Shown: positions 49,788-59,882, numbered from the stretch's first letter. The stretch: 64,000 bases of DNA from Streptomyces bathyalis (GCF_015910445.1 NZ_CP048882.1:5329501-5393500), one strand, 5' to 3'. Translations and numbers: made by a program. The notes: generated by a model from the sequence alone, not told the origin.

Positions 49788-51530
49788 CTACGGCTTGCGC
49801 AGCAGCAGTTCCGTGTTGCGGTCGTCGGGATCACCGGCCAGCTCGGTGCGCGCCCCGGGCGAGTTGAGCGCCAGCTCGCGGTAGAGCGAGGCCAGACCGG
49901 TCTGTGAGAGGTCGTGGAAGTCGGTGCGGGCCGGGGCCGCCGACTCGATCAGCGTGGTGAACAACGACAGCGTCCCGTCACCGTTGTCGGCAAGCTCCAG
50001 CGTCCGTGCCATCTGCGGGAAGTCGATGTGGGAGGCGGTGGATATCTCCCAGAACGTACGCCGCGATCTGATCCGGTTCTTGTGACTGTGGCCGTTGACC
50101 CAGGCCAGGACGTGCGGATTGCTGTGCAGCAGCGACATGAGCCTGTCGCCGCCGTTCGGGATGGTGGTGCTGGTGTGGTGGCTGAAGATCAGCACGTAGG
50201 TGCCCTTGGAGCGCTCCTCACGCAACCGCCGTTCCAGCCAGTCCAGTTGGTCATCGCCGACCTCGCCCTCGTAGCCGCCGTCGCGCCGCGTCGTGTCCAG
50301 GCTGATGCCCGTCACGCCCTCGGCGACCCGGAAGGTGTAGTAGAGGCGGTCCTCGGCGAGGTTGGCCTCGGTGTAGCCGTGTCCGACGGGCCCGGCACCC
50401 GCGTAGCGGCGACGCATGTGTGCGCGCACCCAGTCCTTCCTGGAGAAGGGTGCGCGGCCGAGGTCCGGGGTGACGCGGCGCATCTTCCGGGAGTCCATCC
50501 GTGAGCGCAGCGCCTCCTGGAACTGCTCGCCCTTCGGGTCGCCGCCGTCCTCCACCGTCTTCCACAGCCGGGCCGCCTCCGCCTTGCTGTCCAGCTCCAT
50601 CAGCTTCCTGCCGCCGACGGAGAAGTCCGCGAAGAACGTGCTGCCCGCGAAGCAGCCGCCCGGCAGGGCATCGTGATTGCCCGAGGTGGAGTACCAGGGC
50701 AGCGCCAGGCCGGGGCTGTTCACCTCGCGGATCGCCGCCCGCAGATAGCCGTCGATGCGGGGGAAGCCCAACGCCTTGTCGTCGTCGCGGAGTTCGTCCT
50801 CGGGGTGCCAGTACAGTTTCAGCCCGCTGTCGTGCACGCCCTCGTACCGGTCGACGTCGCCGGTGTTGGGGGTGATGCGTCCGCCCGTCATCGCTGTGAG
50901 AAACCAGTCGAGTTCGGCGCGGCAGTTGTTGTCGGTGTTGTCACCGGTGGTCACGACGAAGGACAGCGGCTCGCCGGTGGCGGGGCCGCCCTTCAGGGCG
51001 TTGACGCGTTCGATCATGGAGACGGCGCCCGCGACCGAGAGCGCCTCCTGGGGCCGCCAGGCGCTGGTGGTCTCGGCGCGCAGGAACTCGTAGCGCAGCG
51101 GGTGCTGCACATCGACCAGATGCAGGTCCGTGAACTGGACGAACGCGGCCAGCGTGCGCCGCTTGTCCGTCCGCCCCGCGCGTGCTTCGGCGAGGTCGGT
51201 GCGCACGAGCCGCTTCCAGCCCGGGCCGTCGCCGAGCCGGCGGTAGCCGTCCCCGTCGCCGCGTGGCGTGGAGACGCTCTCGAGAGTCGTGCCCTTGGGC
51301 GACGGCTCCACGGCCTTGTCACGGGCGACGGGTGCGTGTGCGCGTGCGCGGGCTGCGCGTGAACGGGCCATGGCCCCGGGTGAGGGTGTCGTCGCCGGCG
51401 ACGGAGGGCCGGCGCTGGCGGCACCGCCGAAGACCGATCCGGCTCCCAGAGCGGTGGCCGCTCCGGCGCCGATTGCGAGGAGGGTGCGGCGGTCGGGCAG
51501 ATGTGTCTGCTTCCGGCTGCTGCGGTCCAT
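49788..51530 (-). CDS. Tat-exported metallophosphoesterase
   Basis: A 580-residue protein. A twin-arginine signal (DRRTLLAIGAGAATALG) predicts folded export. The calcineurin-like metal-binding motifs come in order: FTDLHLVD, TTGDNTDNN, STSGNHDALPG, IFSHHTS and VNGHSHKN. A long insert lies between GNHD and SHHT. The whole fits the actinobacterial metallophosphoesterase group known as TIGR03767. The substrate may be a phosphodiester or nucleotide outside the cell, as for related PhoD-type enzymes, but no PHO box was found. It has the ATG 51530 start with GGAGAGG upstream. Confidence 0.92.
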   Translation of the reverse strand: MDRSSRKQTHLPDRRTLLAIGAGAATALGAGSVFGGAASAGPPSPATTPSPGAMARSRAARARAHAPVARDKAVEPSPKGTTLESVSTPRGDGDGYRRLGDGPGWKRLVRTDLAEARAGRTDKRRTLAAFVQFTDLHLVDVQHPLRYEFLRAETTSAWRPQEALSVAGAVSMIERVNALKGGPATGEPLSFVVTTGDNTDNNCRAELDWFLTAMTGGRITPNTGDVDRYEGVHDSGLKLYWHPEDELRDDDKALGFPRIDGYLRAAIREVNSPGLALPWYSTSGNHDALPGGCFAGSTFFADFSVGGRKLMELDSKAEAARLWKTVEDGGDPKGEQFQEALRSRMDSRKMRRVTPDLGRAPFSRKDWVRAHMRRRYAGAGPVGHGYTEANLAEDRLYYTFRVAEGVTGISLDTTRRDGGYEGEVGDDQLDWLERRLREERSKGTYVLIFSHHTSTTIPNGGDRLMSLLHSNPHVLAWVNGHSHKNRIRSRRTFWEISTASHIDFPQMARTLELADNGDGTLSLFTTLIESAAPARTDFHDLSQTGLASLYRELALNSPGARTELAGDPDDRNTELLLRKP

Positions 51531-52030
51531 GCGGGCTGCCTCTCCTGATGAGGGACGCGAAGCGGAACGCCTGCCGTGCCGTGCCGCTCGTGTGGACCGG
51601 CCGGAACGACCTGCTCACCAGGGATGTTTGGCATCCGGAGTGACCTGCGTCTGAACGACGGCGGAACGCCGAACACCCATCCACACTCATGGATCACCAC
51701 TCGGGACCCGGTCCTTCTCCGCGTCGCCCGGCACAGACCGGCCGTCGTCCTGCTGCTCATCCGCCGTTCACCTGCGGCTTCGGGAAGCGCGCCGGCACAC
51801 ACCCGCGCACAGGGCCGGTACGACGGCGCCGCGTCTCGGCCGGGCGTGATCGCGGAGCGGGCGTGCAGCGCGGCGCCATGCCCTCCGGTGCGTCCGTGCG
51901 TCATCCGTGCGTGGCGGTCGTACGGGCCGGTGCGGGGTTCGTGGGCGGGTGGGAACCGAAGGCAGCCCCTACGTGGAAGGATGGCCGAACTACGACATCG
52001 TGAGCACGCGAGAGCATGGGAGAGCACCAG
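51531..52030. other. Divergent intergenic region, 500 bases
   Basis: No gene has support. Several open frames exist, but none has family-like sequence or a ribosome site. It should contain the promoters for the metallophosphoesterase and pepN. Confidence 0.4.
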
Positions 52031-54610
52031 GTGCCTGGCACGAATCTGACACGCGAGGAGGCCCGTGAGCGCGCGCAGCTCCTCCGCGTCGACTCCTACG
52101 AGATCGAGCTGGATCTGAGCGGAGCGCAGGACGGGGGCACCTACCGCTCCCGCACGCTCGTGCGTTTCGAGGCCACCGAGGCCGCCTCCAGCTTCATCGA
52201 CCTGGTGGCGCCGACGGTGCACGAGATCACCCTGAACGGACGGGCGATCGACCCGGCATCGGCCTTCGCCGACTCGCGCATCGCGCTCGACGGTCTCGCC
52301 CAGGGGCCGAACGAGCTGCTGGTCGTCGCCGACTGCGCGTACACCAACACCGGTGAGGGTCTGCACCGCTTCGTCGACCCGGTCGATCAGCAGGCATATC
52401 TGTACACCCAGTTCGAGGTGCCCGACGCGCGGCGTGTCTTCGCCAGCTTCGAACAGCCGGACCTGAAGGCCACTTTCCAGTTCACCGTGCGCGCCCCCGA
52501 GGGCTGGACGGTGATCTCGAACTCGCCGACTCCTGAGCCGCAGGACGGGCTGTGGCGTTTCGAGGCGACGCCCCGGATCTCGTCCTACATCACCGCCCTC
52601 ATCGTCGGCCCGTACCACTCGGTGCACAGCACGTGGGAGGGCGGCGGCCGCTCCGTCCCGCTCGGCATCTACTGCCGTCCCTCGCTGGCCCAGCACCTCG
52701 ACGCCGACGCGATCTTCGAGGTGACCCGGCAGGGATTCGACTGGTTCCAGGAGAAGTTCGACTACGCCTACCCGTTCGCCAAGTACGACCAGCTGTTCGT
52801 GCCCGAGTTCAACGCGGGCGCCATGGAGAACGCGGGCGCTGTCACCATCCGCGACCAGTACGTCTTCCGCTCGAAGGTGACGGACGCCGCGTACGAGGCA
52901 CGCGCCGAGACCATCCTCCACGAGCTGGCCCACATGTGGTTCGGCGACCTCGTGACCATGGAGTGGTGGAACGACCTGTGGCTGAACGAGTCGTTCGCCA
53001 CCTACACGTCCGTGGCGTGCATGGCGGCCGCGCAGGGCTCCCGCTGGCCGCACTCCTGGACGAGCTTCGCCAACCAGATGAAGACCTGGGCCTACCGGCA
53101 GGACCAGCTGCCCTCGACCCACCCGATCATGGCGGAGATCCGCGACCTGGACGACGTCCTGGTCAACTTCGACGGGATCACCTACGCCAAGGGCGCGTCC
53201 GTGCTGAAGCAGCTCGTCGCCTACGTCGGCGAGGACGCGTTCTTCAGCGGTGTGCAGCGCTACTTCAAGCGGCACGAGTGGGGCAACACCCGCCTGAGCG
53301 ACCTGCTCGGTGCCCTGGAGGAGACCTCCGGCCGCGACCTCACCGTCTGGTCGAAGGCCTGGCTGGAGACCGCTGGCATCAACGTGCTGCGCCCCGAGTT
53401 CCGCACCGACGCCGAGGGCCGCTTCACGTCCTTCGCCGTACGTCAGGCCGCGCCGTCCCTCCCGCCGGGCGCCACGGGCACCTCTACGCTGCGCCCGCAC
53501 CGCATCGCCGTCGGTGCCTACGAGTTGAGCGGCGGCAAGCTCGTCCGCACGGGCGGGGTCGAGTTGGACGTGACCGGCGAACTCACCGAAGTGCCGGAGT
53601 GGGAGGGCAGGAAGCGCCCGGACGTCGTGCTCCTCAACGACGGTGACCTCTCGTACGCGAAGGTCCGGCTCGACCCCGAGTCACTCGCGACCGTCACGAA
53701 GCACATCGGCGACTTCGAGGAGTCCCTGCCCCGCGCGCTGTGCTGGGCCTCGGCGTGGGACATGACCCGCGACGGTGAACTGCCCGCCCGCGACTACCTC
53801 GACCTCGTCCTCTCCGGGATCACCAAGGAGTCGGACATCGGTGTCGTCCAGTCGCTCCAGCGGCAGGTCAAGCTCGCGCTCGACCTGTACGCCGATCCGC
53901 GGTGGCGCGAGACGGGTCTCCTGCGCTGGTCGGAGGCCGCCCTGGAGCGGCTGCGCGCGGCAGCCCCCGGCAGCGACCACCAGCTCGCGTGGGCGCGGGC
54001 GTTCGCCTCCGCCGCCCGGACGGACTCCCAACTGGCCCTGCTGGAGGGCCTGCTGGACGGCGGGGAGTCGCTGGAGGGCCTGGCCGTCGACACGGAGCTG
54101 CGCTGGGCGCTGCTGCAGCGTCTCGCCGCCACCGGACGGGCGGGGGAGAAGGAGATCGCGTCGGAGCTGGAGCGGGACGCGACGTCGGCCGGCGAGCGGT
54201 ACGCGGCCATGGCGCGCGCCGCCCGGCCCACCGCGGAAGCCAAGACGGAGGCGTGGGCCTCGGTGGTCGGCAGCGGTGCCGCGGCGGAGACGGGGCTCCC
54301 CAACGCCGTGCAGGAAGCGGTCATCGGCGGATTCCTCCAGACCGACCAGAGGGAACTGCTCGCCCCGTACTCCGAGAAGTACTTCGAGGTGGTCAAGGAC
54401 ATCTGGGAGCAGCGCAGTCACGAGATGGCGCAGCAGATCGTGGTCGGGCTCTACCCGACGCTCCAGGTCTCGCAGGAGACCCTCGACGCCACGGACGCGT
54501 GGCTGGAGAGCGCTCAGCCGGCGCCGGCACTGCGGCGTCTGGTGACCGAGTCGCGGGCGGGAGTCGAGCGGGCCCTGCGCGCACAGGAGGCGGACGCCGC
54601 GGCCGGATGA
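52031..54610 (+). CDS. pepN: Aminopeptidase N (M1 family)
   Basis: An 859-residue zinc aminopeptidase that removes N-terminal residues from peptides in the cytoplasm. The exopeptidase motif is FNAGAMENAG. The zinc site is HELAHMWFGDLV plus the Glu in NESFA 18 residues later. TYAKGASVLKQLVAYVG is the downstream family run. The N-terminal beta domain and the C-terminal helical ERAP1-like domain are complete. I chose GTG 52031, with GGGAG at 8 bases, because the second copy at 56964-59663 begins with the same MPG-NLT pattern; ATG 52016 is the alternative. Monocistronic, followed by a strong hairpin. Confidence 0.95.
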   Translation: MPGTNLTREEARERAQLLRVDSYEIELDLSGAQDGGTYRSRTLVRFEATEAASSFIDLVAPTVHEITLNGRAIDPASAFADSRIALDGLAQGPNELLVVADCAYTNTGEGLHRFVDPVDQQAYLYTQFEVPDARRVFASFEQPDLKATFQFTVRAPEGWTVISNSPTPEPQDGLWRFEATPRISSYITALIVGPYHSVHSTWEGGGRSVPLGIYCRPSLAQHLDADAIFEVTRQGFDWFQEKFDYAYPFAKYDQLFVPEFNAGAMENAGAVTIRDQYVFRSKVTDAAYEARAETILHELAHMWFGDLVTMEWWNDLWLNESFATYTSVACMAAAQGSRWPHSWTSFANQMKTWAYRQDQLPSTHPIMAEIRDLDDVLVNFDGITYAKGASVLKQLVAYVGEDAFFSGVQRYFKRHEWGNTRLSDLLGALEETSGRDLTVWSKAWLETAGINVLRPEFRTDAEGRFTSFAVRQAAPSLPPGATGTSTLRPHRIAVGAYELSGGKLVRTGGVELDVTGELTEVPEWEGRKRPDVVLLNDGDLSYAKVRLDPESLATVTKHIGDFEESLPRALCWASAWDMTRDGELPARDYLDLVLSGITKESDIGVVQSLQRQVKLALDLYADPRWRETGLLRWSEAALERLRAAAPGSDHQLAWARAFASAARTDSQLALLEGLLDGGESLEGLAVDTELRWALLQRLAATGRAGEKEIASELERDATSAGERYAAMARAARPTAEAKTEAWASVVGSGAAAETGLPNAVQEAVIGGFLQTDQRELLAPYSEKYFEVVKDIWEQRSHEMAQQIVVGLYPTLQVSQETLDATDAWLESAQPAPALRRLVTESRAGVERALRAQEADAAAG

Positions 54611-54814
54611 GCCAAGGTGCCGGGGGCGGCGCGGCATTGCCGCGGTGTCCCCGGCACGGGCTCCGTCATCGGCTCCGGCACCGGCACGTCATCACGTGCC
54701 GGGCGACTCTCGGTCGCCCCGTGTATTCCCGGGCCGGAGTGGCGGGCGTCCGGCGGCCCCCCGCGCGGACGGCGAGCCCGCCACTCCGACCCGGCCGCCC
54801 TGGAGACACCCCGA

Positions 54815-54840
54815 AGGCCCCCGGCGTGCACCGGGGGCCT
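54815..54840 (+). terminator. Perfect hairpin after pepN
   Basis: AGGCCCCCGG mirrors CCGGGGGCCT around CGTGCA: a 10-bp perfect stem about 205 bases after pepN. It works in either direction between two convergent genes. Confidence 0.8.
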
Positions 54841-54870
54841 CCGAGTGGGGGATGCGGGTCGTGCATCTTT

Positions 54871-54947
54871 CAGGCGTGGTGCGTAGAACTGCGCTGTTCC
54901 TCAGGCGTGGTGCATGTTGTTTTGTTCGCGCTGTTCAGGCGTGGTGC
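54871..54947. repeat. Three copies of a 12-bp direct repeat
   Basis: CAGGCGTGGTGC occurs at 54871-54882, 54902-54913 and 54936-54947. GCGCTGTT precedes the second and third copies, so the true unit is longer. It lies downstream of the snapalysin gene. Confidence 0.8.
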
Positions 54948-54991
54948 TCTTGTGTTCTTCTGTGCTCGTTCCGGCTCGGCGGCCGGCACTG

Positions 54992-55657
54992 CTACTTGGC
55001 GAACGCCGCTTGGTCGAAGGCTGCGCTCGCGACACCGTTGGCCCACAGCGACTGGACCTGGGCTGCCTCGTTGGCGTCCGGACGGTCGTTCGTGCAGGAC
55101 GGGCCGGGCCCGCCGCCCGACATCAGTTCGCTGCAGGGGCCCTCGTAGTGGTCCGGGAGGCCGAGCACGTGGCCCGTCTCGTGGGCCACGACGCGGTTGG
55201 AGCTGTACTCCTGGTTCTGGGCGTAGTCCAGGAAGATGTACCCGTTACCGTGCCCGTCCGTGGAGGCGTACGAGCCGCGCGGGTCGTTGCCTTCGCGGTA
55301 GTCGAAGCTGGCGCCGCTGCCCTCGGCGAGCTGAACATTGGAGACGGCCGAGTTCCAGATGGCCGTGCTGTTGGCGATCTCGCCGGCGAAGGTGGGTGCT
55401 CCGCTGGCGTCGTAGTTGACGGTGACGGCCTGGATACCGGGCTTGGCCGCCTGCTTCTTCAAGGCGTCCTTCACGACGGCGTTGAAGAACGCCTCGGTCG
55501 CCTTGTTGGATTCTCCGATGTATCCGGAGCGGGTCGCGCTGCTCTTGGAGTGGCTGCCGCCGTCGTCCGGCGTCGCAGCCGAGGCCGGCATCGCACCCAG
55601 TCCCAGGGCCAGTCCGAGGCCGAGTGCCGCTGAGATAGCCATGGTGCGGTGTCTCAT
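54992..55657 (-). CDS. snpA: Snapalysin (small neutral metalloprotease, M7 family)
   Basis: A 221-residue secreted protease. The signal peptide runs through ISAALGLGLALGLGAMPASA, then a pro-region of roughly 40 residues (SKSSATRSGYIGE). The zinc motif is VVAHETGHVLGLPDHYEGPC, the HExxHxxGxxD form that defines the family, where the Asp takes the third-ligand place. Two cysteines frame the end (GPCSEL, GPSCTND). M7 enzymes are known almost only from Streptomyces and relatives and cut proteins such as milk casein at aromatic residues. ATG 55657 has AGGAGA 6 bases upstream. The divergent LysR gene next door is the usual partner regulator. Confidence 0.95.
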   Translation of the reverse strand: MRHRTMAISAALGLGLALGLGAMPASAATPDDGGSHSKSSATRSGYIGESNKATEAFFNAVVKDALKKQAAKPGIQAVTVNYDASGAPTFAGEIANSTAIWNSAVSNVQLAEGSGASFDYREGNDPRGSYASTDGHGNGYIFLDYAQNQEYSSNRVVAHETGHVLGLPDHYEGPCSELMSGGGPGPSCTNDRPDANEAAQVQSLWANGVASAAFDQAAFAK

Positions 55658-55805
55658 GGGGGGTCTCCTTCGGTCCGAAGCACCGAGCCGCTGCAAGGTG
55701 GGGTGCGGTCGTGTGCTGCCGGAAGAACTCCTGCCGATGGAGAGTCTGTTGGAGAGTCAGGCCCCAGGGATGATGGCAAGTGGCGATAGCTCCGTCCCAT
55801 CACCC

Positions 55806-55839
55806 GATACGCAGGTAGCTTCCCGGCTCCCTCGGTATC
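55806..55839. promoter_or_regulatory. Inverted GATAC/GTATC element between snpA and the LysR gene
   Basis: GATAC (55806-55810) and GTATC (55835-55839) form an inverted repeat with a 24-base gap, directly before the LysR start. It could be part of the shared LysR-controlled promoter. Weak evidence. Confidence 0.35.
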
Positions 55840-55843
55840 TGGT

Positions 55844-56869
55844 GTGACGAACGCCCGCTTGGATATGCTCCGCCGTGTGGAGCTCGAGGTGAGGCATCTT
55901 CGCGCACTGTGTGCGATAGCCGACACGGGCAGTGTGCACAAGGCGGCCCGTCAACTCGGCATGACTCAGCCCTCCCTGACCACCCAGCTCCGCCGCATCG
56001 AGCAGGCCGTGGGGGGGCAGCTGTTCGCCCGTGAGCGTACCGGGAGCGTTCCCACCCCCCTCGGCAGGTTCGTCCTGTGCAGGGCCCGCCCGCTCGTGGC
56101 GGAGATGACCGCGCTCGTCAGCGAGGCGAGGGCCGCCGCGAACCGCGCCGGCGGCGAGTATCTGCGCATAGGGAGCACCGGAAGCCCCGCCGTGCCGGGC
56201 TGGCTGCGCCGGCTGCGAGCCCGCTTCCCCGAGGCCGACACCACCTTCCACATGGACGCCTCCGCACAGACGCTGCTGCGCATGGTCGTGGCGAACCAGC
56301 TGGATGCCGTCTTCGTGCACGAGGTCGAGGGCTCGCCGCTGCAGATACCGGACGGGCTCGAGATGTACGTACTCGTCGAGCGCGAACCCCAGTTCGTCGC
56401 CCTCTCCGCGACCCATCCGCTCGCCTCGCGCGCGGTGCTCAGCCTCGGTGAGCTGGCGGACGAGCGATGGATGGTCGACCCGGCGGCCGACGGCGAATGG
56501 ACCGGTCTGCGCAGGGTCTTCACCGAGGCGGGCATCAACCCCCGCGTGGTGCACGGCGACAATCTCGCCGCCGCCGACCTCGTGGCCGCCGGCGAGGTCG
56601 TCGCACCCTGCCAGCCCACCGCGCCGGCGCGTCCCGGAAGGATCGTTCGGCCGCTGCTGGGCGACCCCCTGGCGGTGCGGCTGCTGCTGGCGACCCGCGG
56701 GACGGCGTCCGGCGGGGATCCCGGCACGGCGCCCGTGATCGAACCGGCCGCCCTGCTCGCCGACCTCCAGGCCTCCTACCGCGAGGTTGCCTGGGCGAGC
56801 GACACCTACCGCTACTGGTACCAGCAGCACGACGGCGGGCAGTCGCTGCCCTTCACCGTCGTCGCGTAG
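55844..56869 (+). CDS. LysR-family regulator divergent from snpA
   Basis: A 341-residue LysR protein. The helix-turn-helix is GSVHKAARQLGMTQPSLTTQ, followed by LFARERTGSVPTPLGRFVL. The effector domain follows (GGEYLRIGSTGSPAVPGW, AVFVHEVEG). In Streptomyces a LysR activator is encoded divergently from the small neutral protease gene and turns it on; the layout here matches. The start is probably GTG 55844, although GTG 55877 (MELEVRHLRAL) would begin nearer the conserved region. The effector ligand is unknown. Confidence 0.92.
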   Translation: MTNARLDMLRRVELEVRHLRALCAIADTGSVHKAARQLGMTQPSLTTQLRRIEQAVGGQLFARERTGSVPTPLGRFVLCRARPLVAEMTALVSEARAAANRAGGEYLRIGSTGSPAVPGWLRRLRARFPEADTTFHMDASAQTLLRMVVANQLDAVFVHEVEGSPLQIPDGLEMYVLVEREPQFVALSATHPLASRAVLSLGELADERWMVDPAADGEWTGLRRVFTEAGINPRVVHGDNLAAADLVAAGEVVAPCQPTAPARPGRIVRPLLGDPLAVRLLLATRGTASGGDPGTAPVIEPAALLADLQASYREVAWASDTYRYWYQQHDGGQSLPFTVVA

Positions 56870-56963
56870 GCGTCACCGCCGCGGTTGACCGCCGGGGCCG
56901 TTCCGCGGCGGTCGCACCTCACCCGCCCGGAAGCCCCGCCGCGTCCACGAGGCGGGCGGGCGG

Positions 56964-59663
56964 TCAGGCCTTCGCGGCGGCGGCGTCGCAACGCTGCGCC
57001 CGCAGCGCACGGGCCAGGTCGTCGCGTGACTCCAGGACGAGCCGGCGCAGCGCGGGAGGGGAGTCCTCGTGCGCGGCGAGCCAGGCGTCGGTCGCGTCCA
57101 GCGTGGCCTGATCACCCTGGAGATCCGGGTAGAGACCGCGGACGACGGCCATCGCGATCTCGATCGACCGCGTGCGCCAGACACCCTCCAGCGCGTCGAA
57201 ATACGGCTGCACGTACGGGGCCGTGAGCTCCTCCTGGCCCGGCTGCGCGAAGCCCGCGATGGTGGCCTCGACCAGGGCGTTGGAGAGCCGGTCGGACCTC
57301 ATCACGGACTCCCACGCCTGTGCCTTGACCCCGGCCGACGGGCGCGCCGCCAGACAGCGCACATGGTGCCGCTTGCCGGATGCCGTGTTGTCGCGGGCGA
57401 GTTCGGCGTCGAGGAGATCCTCGTCGGCCTCGCCGCTCGCGGCCAGCGTCTCCAGGAACGTCCAGCGCAGCTCCTGGTCGACGACGAGCCCGTCGATCCG
57501 TGCGGAGCCGTCACCCTTCGGGCCGTCAGGACCTGTCACCCCCAGCAGCCCCCGCAGCAGCCGCAGATCCTTCTCCTCCGAGGCGACGGCGGAGAAGAAC
57601 CGCGCCCACGCCAGCTGGTGCCCGCTGCCGGGACCGGCCAGCCGCAGTCCGCTCAACGCGCCCTCGGCCAGCGCCCGCCGGCCCTCCGCGCGCCACTCCG
57701 GTGCGGCGTAGTGGACGACCGCGGAGCGGCTCCAGGCGTGCAGCGTCTGCAGCACGCCGACGTCCGACTCGGTGGCGGCGAAGGAGAGCACGAGGGAGAC
57801 GAAGTCCCTGGCGGGCATCAGGGCGTCGCGCGTCAGGTTCCACATCGCGGACCAGCAGAGCGCCCTGGACAGCGTGGGGTTGTGCGCACCGTCCGCCTCG
57901 GGGGCCGTGCCCCGCTCGGCCGCCGGACCGGGAGGGGCGAGCTCGCCCAGGTGGTCACGGAGCGAGGCCAGCGAGTTCTCGTCGAGACGGGTCTTGCAGT
58001 ACGTGAGGTCGTCGTCGTTGACGAGCACCAGGTCCGGCCGCTGCGCACCGGCCAGTTCCGCGACGACCGTGCGCGCACCCCTGACGTCGGTCTCCGCGCG
58101 GGCGTAGCGCACGAGCCTGCGATCGACGTCCTCACGCCTGTAGAGGCCCACGGCCACGCGATGCGGGCGCAGGACGGGATGCGTCTCCGGGGCCTCCTGG
58201 AGGACGGCCAGCTCGGTGATCCGGCCCTCGGCGTCGTAAGTGACCTGCGGCGTCAGCGAGTTGACGCCCGCCTCCTGCAGCCAGGCGCGCGACCACTCGT
58301 CCATGTCGCGGCCCGAGGTCTCCTCCAGGACGGCCAGCAGGTCCGCGAGCGTCGTGTTGCCCCACGCGTGCCTCTGGAAGTAGCGCCGCGCGCCCTCCAG
58401 GAAGGTCTCCCGGCCGACGTAGGCGACGAGTTGCTTGAGGACGGACGCGCCCTTGGCGTAGGTGATCCCGTCGAAGTTGAGCTTGGCGTCCTCCAGATCG
58501 GTGATGTCAGCCGTGACGGGGTGCGTGGAGGGCAGCTGGTCGGCCCGGTAGGCCCAGGACTTGCGGCGGTTGGCGAAGGTGATCCAGCCGTCCTTGAAGC
58601 GGGTCGCCTCCACCAGCGCGAGCGCGCCCATGAAGTCGGCGAAGGACTCCTTCAGCCACAGGTCGTCCCACCAGCGCATGGTGACCAGGTCGCCGAACCA
58701 CATGTGCGCCATCTCGTGCAGGATGACGTTCGCCCTGTGCTCGTACGACGCCTCCGTGACCATCCCGCGGAAGACGAACTCCTCGCGGAAGGTGACCAGG
58801 CCGGGGTTCTCCATCGCGCCGAGGTTGTACTCGGGGACGAACGCCTGGTCGTACTTGCCGAAGGGGTAGGGGAAGCCGAAGTTGTCGTGGAAGAAGTCCA
58901 GGCCCTGCTTGGTGACGGTGAAGATGTCCTCGGCGTCGAAGTGCTTGGCCAGCCCCTTCCGGCACAGCGCCCCGAGCGGGATCTCCAGCTCTTCCCCCGA
59001 CTCCCCGGCCGGGCGGCGGTAGGTGTCGGTGACGTAGTGGTAGGGCCCGGCGACGACGGCGGTGATGTACGTAGAGATGGGCTCGGTCGGCGCGAAGTGC
59101 CAGCAGGCCGCGGCGCCTTCGTCCAGCGGCTCCGGCTCGCCCTGCTGCCGGCCGTTGCTGAGCACCGTCCACCGGGCGGGAGCGGTGACGGTGAAGGCGA
59201 AGCGGGCCTTCAGGTCGGGCTGCTCGAAGTTGGCGAACACCCGGCGGGCGTCGGCGGGTTCGTACTGCGTGTAGAGGTAGACCTCGCCGTCCTCGGGGTC
59301 GAGGAAGTGGTGCAGGCCCTCGCCGGTGCGGCTGTACGCGCAGGCCGCGTCGACGACGAGCTCGTTCTCCGCCTCCAGGCCCTCCAGAGCGATGCGCGCG
59401 CCGTCGAAGACGGTGTCGACGGGCAGGGAGCGGCCGTTGAGGGTCACCGAGTGCACCCGGGGTGCGACGAGGTCGGCGAAGCTGGAGGCGCCCCGCTCCG
59501 AGCAACGGAAGCGGATCGTCGTCGTCGAACGGAACGTACGCGGCCCCTTCGCGGGCGGGGAAGCCGTCGCGGAGCGCAGATCCAGCGCCACGTCGTAGCC
59601 GTCCACGGTCAGCAGCCCGGCCCGTCGCTGTGCCTCGTGCTGGGTCAGGTTCTCTCCGGGCAC
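56964..59663 (-). CDS. pepN: Aminopeptidase N paralog (M1 family)
   Basis: An 899-residue M1 aminopeptidase. It has YNLGAMENPGLV, zinc motif HEMAHMWFGDLV with the Glu in KESFA, and the family run YAKGASVLKQLVAYVG. It shares the order and many exact stretches with the copy at 52031-54610, but is 40 residues longer, with inserts near residue 220 and in the C-terminal helical domain (around GPAAERGTAPEADGAHN). So the two are diverged paralogs rather than a recent duplication. The active site is complete. ATG 59663 starts in MPGENLTQHEAQ. It probably works in peptide recycling in the cytoplasm. Confidence 0.95.
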   Translation of the reverse strand: MPGENLTQHEAQRRAGLLTVDGYDVALDLRSATASPPAKGPRTFRSTTTIRFRCSERGASSFADLVAPRVHSVTLNGRSLPVDTVFDGARIALEGLEAENELVVDAACAYSRTGEGLHHFLDPEDGEVYLYTQYEPADARRVFANFEQPDLKARFAFTVTAPARWTVLSNGRQQGEPEPLDEGAAACWHFAPTEPISTYITAVVAGPYHYVTDTYRRPAGESGEELEIPLGALCRKGLAKHFDAEDIFTVTKQGLDFFHDNFGFPYPFGKYDQAFVPEYNLGAMENPGLVTFREEFVFRGMVTEASYEHRANVILHEMAHMWFGDLVTMRWWDDLWLKESFADFMGALALVEATRFKDGWITFANRRKSWAYRADQLPSTHPVTADITDLEDAKLNFDGITYAKGASVLKQLVAYVGRETFLEGARRYFQRHAWGNTTLADLLAVLEETSGRDMDEWSRAWLQEAGVNSLTPQVTYDAEGRITELAVLQEAPETHPVLRPHRVAVGLYRREDVDRRLVRYARAETDVRGARTVVAELAGAQRPDLVLVNDDDLTYCKTRLDENSLASLRDHLGELAPPGPAAERGTAPEADGAHNPTLSRALCWSAMWNLTRDALMPARDFVSLVLSFAATESDVGVLQTLHAWSRSAVVHYAAPEWRAEGRRALAEGALSGLRLAGPGSGHQLAWARFFSAVASEEKDLRLLRGLLGVTGPDGPKGDGSARIDGLVVDQELRWTFLETLAASGEADEDLLDAELARDNTASGKRHHVRCLAARPSAGVKAQAWESVMRSDRLSNALVEATIAGFAQPGQEELTAPYVQPYFDALEGVWRTRSIEIAMAVVRGLYPDLQGDQATLDATDAWLAAHEDSPPALRRLVLESRDDLARALRAQRCDAAAAKA

Positions 59664-59882
59664 GGCGTGGCTCCTTTTCTCGAATCTCGGCTTCTCGCCC
59701 TGTCGCGGTCCGCAGGGGCACGGAGCCCCGGCGTGCGGTCTCCCTCAGCGGGGCTCCGGCGACGCCGCTCAGCATGTCACGCGGCAGATGCGCCGCACAC
59801 GCGGGAATGGCGGCGCGGGGCCGAGCGTTGCCGCTGAGGCCGGATCACCCGCAATGCTCAGGAGAGCCGAGGAGAACGTGTC

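Noticed and set aside
54871..54947. A CRISPR array
   Set aside because: Only three 12-base repeats with unequal short spacers and no cas gene.
57069..59837. A 922-codon plus-strand frame over the second pepN
   Set aside because: Antisense shadow of the minus-strand aminopeptidase.
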